Shown here piece by piece: positions 61,469 to 64,000 of a DNA stretch of 64,000 nt. Under the pieces are notes generated by a model, which did no database searches, had not been told where the DNA came from, and saw only the letters and a program-made list of their open reading frames with translations. A program made the translations under genes and the position numbers. The stretch is from JAHEAO01 sp041633555 (lineage in GTDB: Bacteria; Pseudomonadota; Alphaproteobacteria; Rhodobacterales; Rhodobacteraceae), in assembly GCA_041633555.1 (NCBI GenBank), contig JBFKFZ010000005.1, positions 1-64,000 on the forward strand, written 5' to 3'. Every line of letters begins with the position of its first letter. Position 1 is the first letter of the stretch.

Positions 61469-62515
61469 ATGCTGATGTTCATCCTCAGGCGCCTGGGAAC
61501 CATGCTGATCACGGCGCTTTGCCTGACCTTCATCGTGTTCTTCCTGACCAACCTGCCCCCCAACCTCGAGAAAGTCGCCAAGTCAGAGGCCGGATCTCGG
61601 ATCTCGGACGAAGAGGTTGAAAGCTGGCTGGAAAAGAACGGTTATGCGCAACCGATCATCATTCGGTATGGCGAATGGCTGGGCGTGATCCCGGGCTGGA
61701 CCCGGGAAGGCGACGATGGTCGGATCACGGGCCGCTGCGTCAAACCGGACATGAGCCCGGAGGAGGTGCCCGGATTCTGCGGCATTCTGCAGGGCGAATG
61801 GGGTTTCTCGACCGTCTTCAAGGAAGAGGTCGGCACAATCATCAACCGCCGGCTTGGCCTGACCGGCATCCTGATGGGCTGCGTCATGCTGGTCATGGTT
61901 CCGGTTGCGCTGATCGTCGGAGTGCTGGCCGGGATGCGCGAAGGCTCGCGTCTGGACCGTTCCCTCTCAACCGCCTCGATCGCCACCACGGCCACGCCGG
62001 AATATGTTTCGGGCGTCATCTTCATCGCGGTCTTCGCCTCTTCGGCCGTGGGCCTCAAATGGTTCTCTGGCACCGCGACCAGTGCGATGGATGACATCAC
62101 ATTCGCGAATTTCACCCTGCCGGTCGTGACGATTGCGCTTTACGGCATCGGCTATATCGCCCGGATGACCCGCGCCAGCATGGCCGAGGTGATGACCGCG
62201 CAATATATCCGCACGGCGCGCCTAAAGGGCGTGAGCTTCCCCAACATCGTGATGAAACACGCGCTCCGGAACGCGCTGATCGCCCCCTTCACGGTGATCA
62301 TGCTGCAATTCCCCTGGCTTCTGAACGGCGTCGTCATCGTCGAGACGCTCTTCAACTACAAGGGTTTCGGCTGGACGCTGGTCGAGGCTGCCGGGAACAA
62401 TGACATCGAGCTGCTTCTCGCTTGCTCGGTCGTCGCCGTCTTCGTCGTTCTGGTCACCCAGCTGATTTCCGATATCGGCTATGTGTTCCTGAACCCGCGC
62501 ATCAGAATTTCGTAA
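61469..62515 (+). CDS. Peptide-type ABC transporter permease (DppB-like)
   Basis: A 348-aa permease. LMFILRRLGTMLITALCLTFIVFFLTN is the DppB-type first helix, a periplasmic stretch follows (about residues 35-130), then the core with the EAA loop ARLKGVSFPNIVMKHALRNALI and the YKGFGWTLVEAAGNND segment. Six helices in all. It is 12 bp from the second permease gene. Confidence 0.93.
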   Translation: MLMFILRRLGTMLITALCLTFIVFFLTNLPPNLEKVAKSEAGSRISDEEVESWLEKNGYAQPIIIRYGEWLGVIPGWTREGDDGRITGRCVKPDMSPEEVPGFCGILQGEWGFSTVFKEEVGTIINRRLGLTGILMGCVMLVMVPVALIVGVLAGMREGSRLDRSLSTASIATTATPEYVSGVIFIAVFASSAVGLKWFSGTATSAMDDITFANFTLPVVTIALYGIGYIARMTRASMAEVMTAQYIRTARLKGVSFPNIVMKHALRNALIAPFTVIMLQFPWLLNGVVIVETLFNYKGFGWTLVEAAGNNDIELLLACSVVAVFVVLVTQLISDIGYVFLNPRIRIS

Positions 62516-62527
62516 GGAGCCGCCGCC

Positions 62528-63679
62528 ATGGAAGACCTCTCCTGGGGCAGTATCATCGCCCGCATCCTTACCCAGTTCTGGCCGGTCTGGATCGGCATGA
62601 TCCTGGTCTTTGCGCTTTCGATCTCCTACAAGCGACGGCTTGGCCTCTACGGCAAGCTTTTCGACTCGACCATCGGCATGGTCGGGTTCGCGCTGGTGCT
62701 GTTCTGGTTCTTCACTGCGATCTTCGCCGACATGATCGCCATGTACGAACCGCTCAAAGTGGTCTCGGGCATGAAGAACAAGGTGCCGGGAACCGCCCTG
62801 CCCGATGGTTCGGGCTATTACCTTTTCGGCGGCGACGGTCTGGCGCGCGATGTCTTCAGCCGCATGGTGATGGGCGCGCGCGAAGTGCTGATCATCGCGC
62901 CGGCCGCGACGCTCTTCGCCTTCATGGTGGGCATCACGTTGGGGCTACCGGCAGGCTATTTCGGCGGCCGTCTGGACACGTTCCTGTCATTCCTCGCCAA
63001 CCTCGTCCTCGCCTTCCCGGTCATCCTGCTCTTCTACCTTCTGGTCACCCCCGAGATCGTTCTGACCGGCATCCCCACCTATCTTGCGGCGGTATTGTTC
63101 CTCTTCCCGATAATCTTCCTCGTGATCCTGTTCAACAGCCGGTTCTTCGTGCAGCCGAAGAAGCGCAACATCTATGTCGCGATCACGCTGGTCGTGGGTC
63201 TCTGGCTTTATCTTGGCCTTGCCTGGAACGCCGATCCGCTGGGGCTGGTCTCGATGCAACCCAACATCCTGATCGTCTTCGTCTCGGTGGTGTTCGTGAA
63301 CTCGCCCACCGTGTTCCGGATCGTCCGCGGCATCGTGCTGGACATCAAGACACGCGATTACGTGGCGGCGGGCCAGACCCGGGGCGAAGGCCCTTGGTAC
63401 ATCATGCTTTGGGAAATCCTGCCGAATGCCCGCGGTCCGCTGATCGTCGATTTCTGCCTGCGCATCGGCTACACGACGATCCTTCTCGGAACCCTCGGGT
63501 TCTTTGGCTTGGGCGTTTCGCCCGACAGCCCGGACTGGGGCTCCACCATCAACGAAGGCCGCAGGCTTCTGTCGATCTACCCGCATCCCGCGCTGGTGCC
63601 CGCGATCGCGCTGATGAGCCTCGTGCTCGGCCTCAACCTGCTGGCAGACGGTCTGCGCGAAGAAAGCCTGAGGGACTAA
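62528..63679 (+). CDS. Peptide-type ABC transporter permease (DppC-like, long form)
   Basis: A 383-aa permease with an AAGGAG site. FDSTIGMVGFALVLFWFFTAIFADMIA begins the first core helix after an extra N-terminal membrane segment; the EAA loop is VAAGQTRGEGPWYIMLWEILPNARGPL and GVSPDSPDWGSTINEGRR ends the core. About 80 residues longer than E. coli DppC, partly in a mid-protein insert (about 190-240). Confidence 0.92.
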   Translation: MEDLSWGSIIARILTQFWPVWIGMILVFALSISYKRRLGLYGKLFDSTIGMVGFALVLFWFFTAIFADMIAMYEPLKVVSGMKNKVPGTALPDGSGYYLFGGDGLARDVFSRMVMGAREVLIIAPAATLFAFMVGITLGLPAGYFGGRLDTFLSFLANLVLAFPVILLFYLLVTPEIVLTGIPTYLAAVLFLFPIIFLVILFNSRFFVQPKKRNIYVAITLVVGLWLYLGLAWNADPLGLVSMQPNILIVFVSVVFVNSPTVFRIVRGIVLDIKTRDYVAAGQTRGEGPWYIMLWEILPNARGPLIVDFCLRIGYTTILLGTLGFFGLGVSPDSPDWGSTINEGRRLLSIYPHPALVPAIALMSLVLGLNLLADGLREESLRD

Positions 63680-63683
63680 CCGA

Positions 63684-63706
63684 GATGAACGCACAGGGAA
63701 TCACGT

Positions 63707-63710
<4 letters not shown>
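63684..63710 (+). CDS. Eight-residue mini-cistron before the ATPase gene (tentative)
   Basis: ATG at 63684 encodes MNAQGITS and stops with a TGA that overlaps the ATPase start (ATGA at 63707-63710). A GAGGGA stretch precedes it. It may be a translational coupling leader or mean nothing; only the geometry supports it. Confidence 0.3.

Positions 63711-64000
<290 letters not shown>

Noticed and set aside
59704..61581. 625-codon antisense open frame over the peptide-type binding-protein gene
   Set aside because: The sense strand has a signal peptide and family motifs; the antisense frame crosses the terminator and has no motif or ribosome site.

Overview
The window is chromosomal DNA from an alphaproteobacterium, almost certainly Rhodobacterales/Rhodobacteraceae. 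Pointers are high GC, a CtrA gene next to a DUF1153/SciP gene, an Usg-family gene, a class II DAHP synthase, LpxI instead of LpxH, a Pst permease pair with long extra domains, and many ATGA stop/start overlaps. I do not assign a genus. Most of it is core genome. I found no phage, CRISPR, restriction or secretion system, and no clearly new multi-gene system; the unusual items are local.

Region by region. 1-307: C-terminal piece of an IS30-type transposase. 470-7784 (minus): the phosphate regulon phoR-pstSCAB-phoU-phoB, with a three-repeat Pho box before pstS. 8.0-16.0 kb: a small conserved-looking unknown gene, a Cys/Met PLP enzyme, a gamma carbonic anhydrase-like protein, gmk and yicC, a PAS protein, class II DAHP synthase, a GlxA/AraC regulator and an RNase T2. 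16.1-17.2 kb: a secreted PQQ sugar dehydrogenase-like protein. 17.4-23.2 kb: a branched-chain amino-acid-type ABC transporter whose two ATPase genes are separated by an antisense VOC/glyoxalase gene flanked by a 17-bp repeat. 23.2-26.3 kb: a MobA/MocA-like nucleotidyltransferase and modABC. 26.36-26.45 kb: tRNA-Leu(CAA).

26.5-38.6 kb: an FAD monooxygenase, a YpfJ-type metallopeptidase, a YqaA-type membrane protein overlapping a DsbB-like gene, a frameshifted excalibur-domain gene, usg, gyrA, a DoxX-like membrane protein, trmFO, a methyltransferase, gluQ, hisI, an IscU-like scaffold and a 40-residue membrane protein. 38.7-44.1 kb (minus): recG, ligA, ctrA and sciP. 44.2-45.4 kb: mnmA.

45.5-57.5 kb (minus): the envelope cluster pyrH-frr-uppS-cdsA-dxr-rseP-(43-aa membrane protein)-bamA-skp-fabZ-lpxA-lpxI-lpxB. 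It couples isoprenoid carrier, phospholipid and lipid A synthesis with outer-membrane protein assembly; lpxD is not in its usual place. 57.6-59.4 kb: miaA and an AraC regulator. 59.7 kb to the end: a dipeptide-type ABC transporter (Tat-type binding protein, two permeases, first ATPase truncated by the window edge) behind a structured 5' leader.

Four tRNA-modification genes (trmFO, gluQ, mnmA, miaA) are scattered through the window. Two small membrane-protein genes (40 and 43 aa) were read directly from the sequence. Two promoters, that of ctrA and that of the 40-aa protein, carry CtrA-box-like sites of the same architecture.
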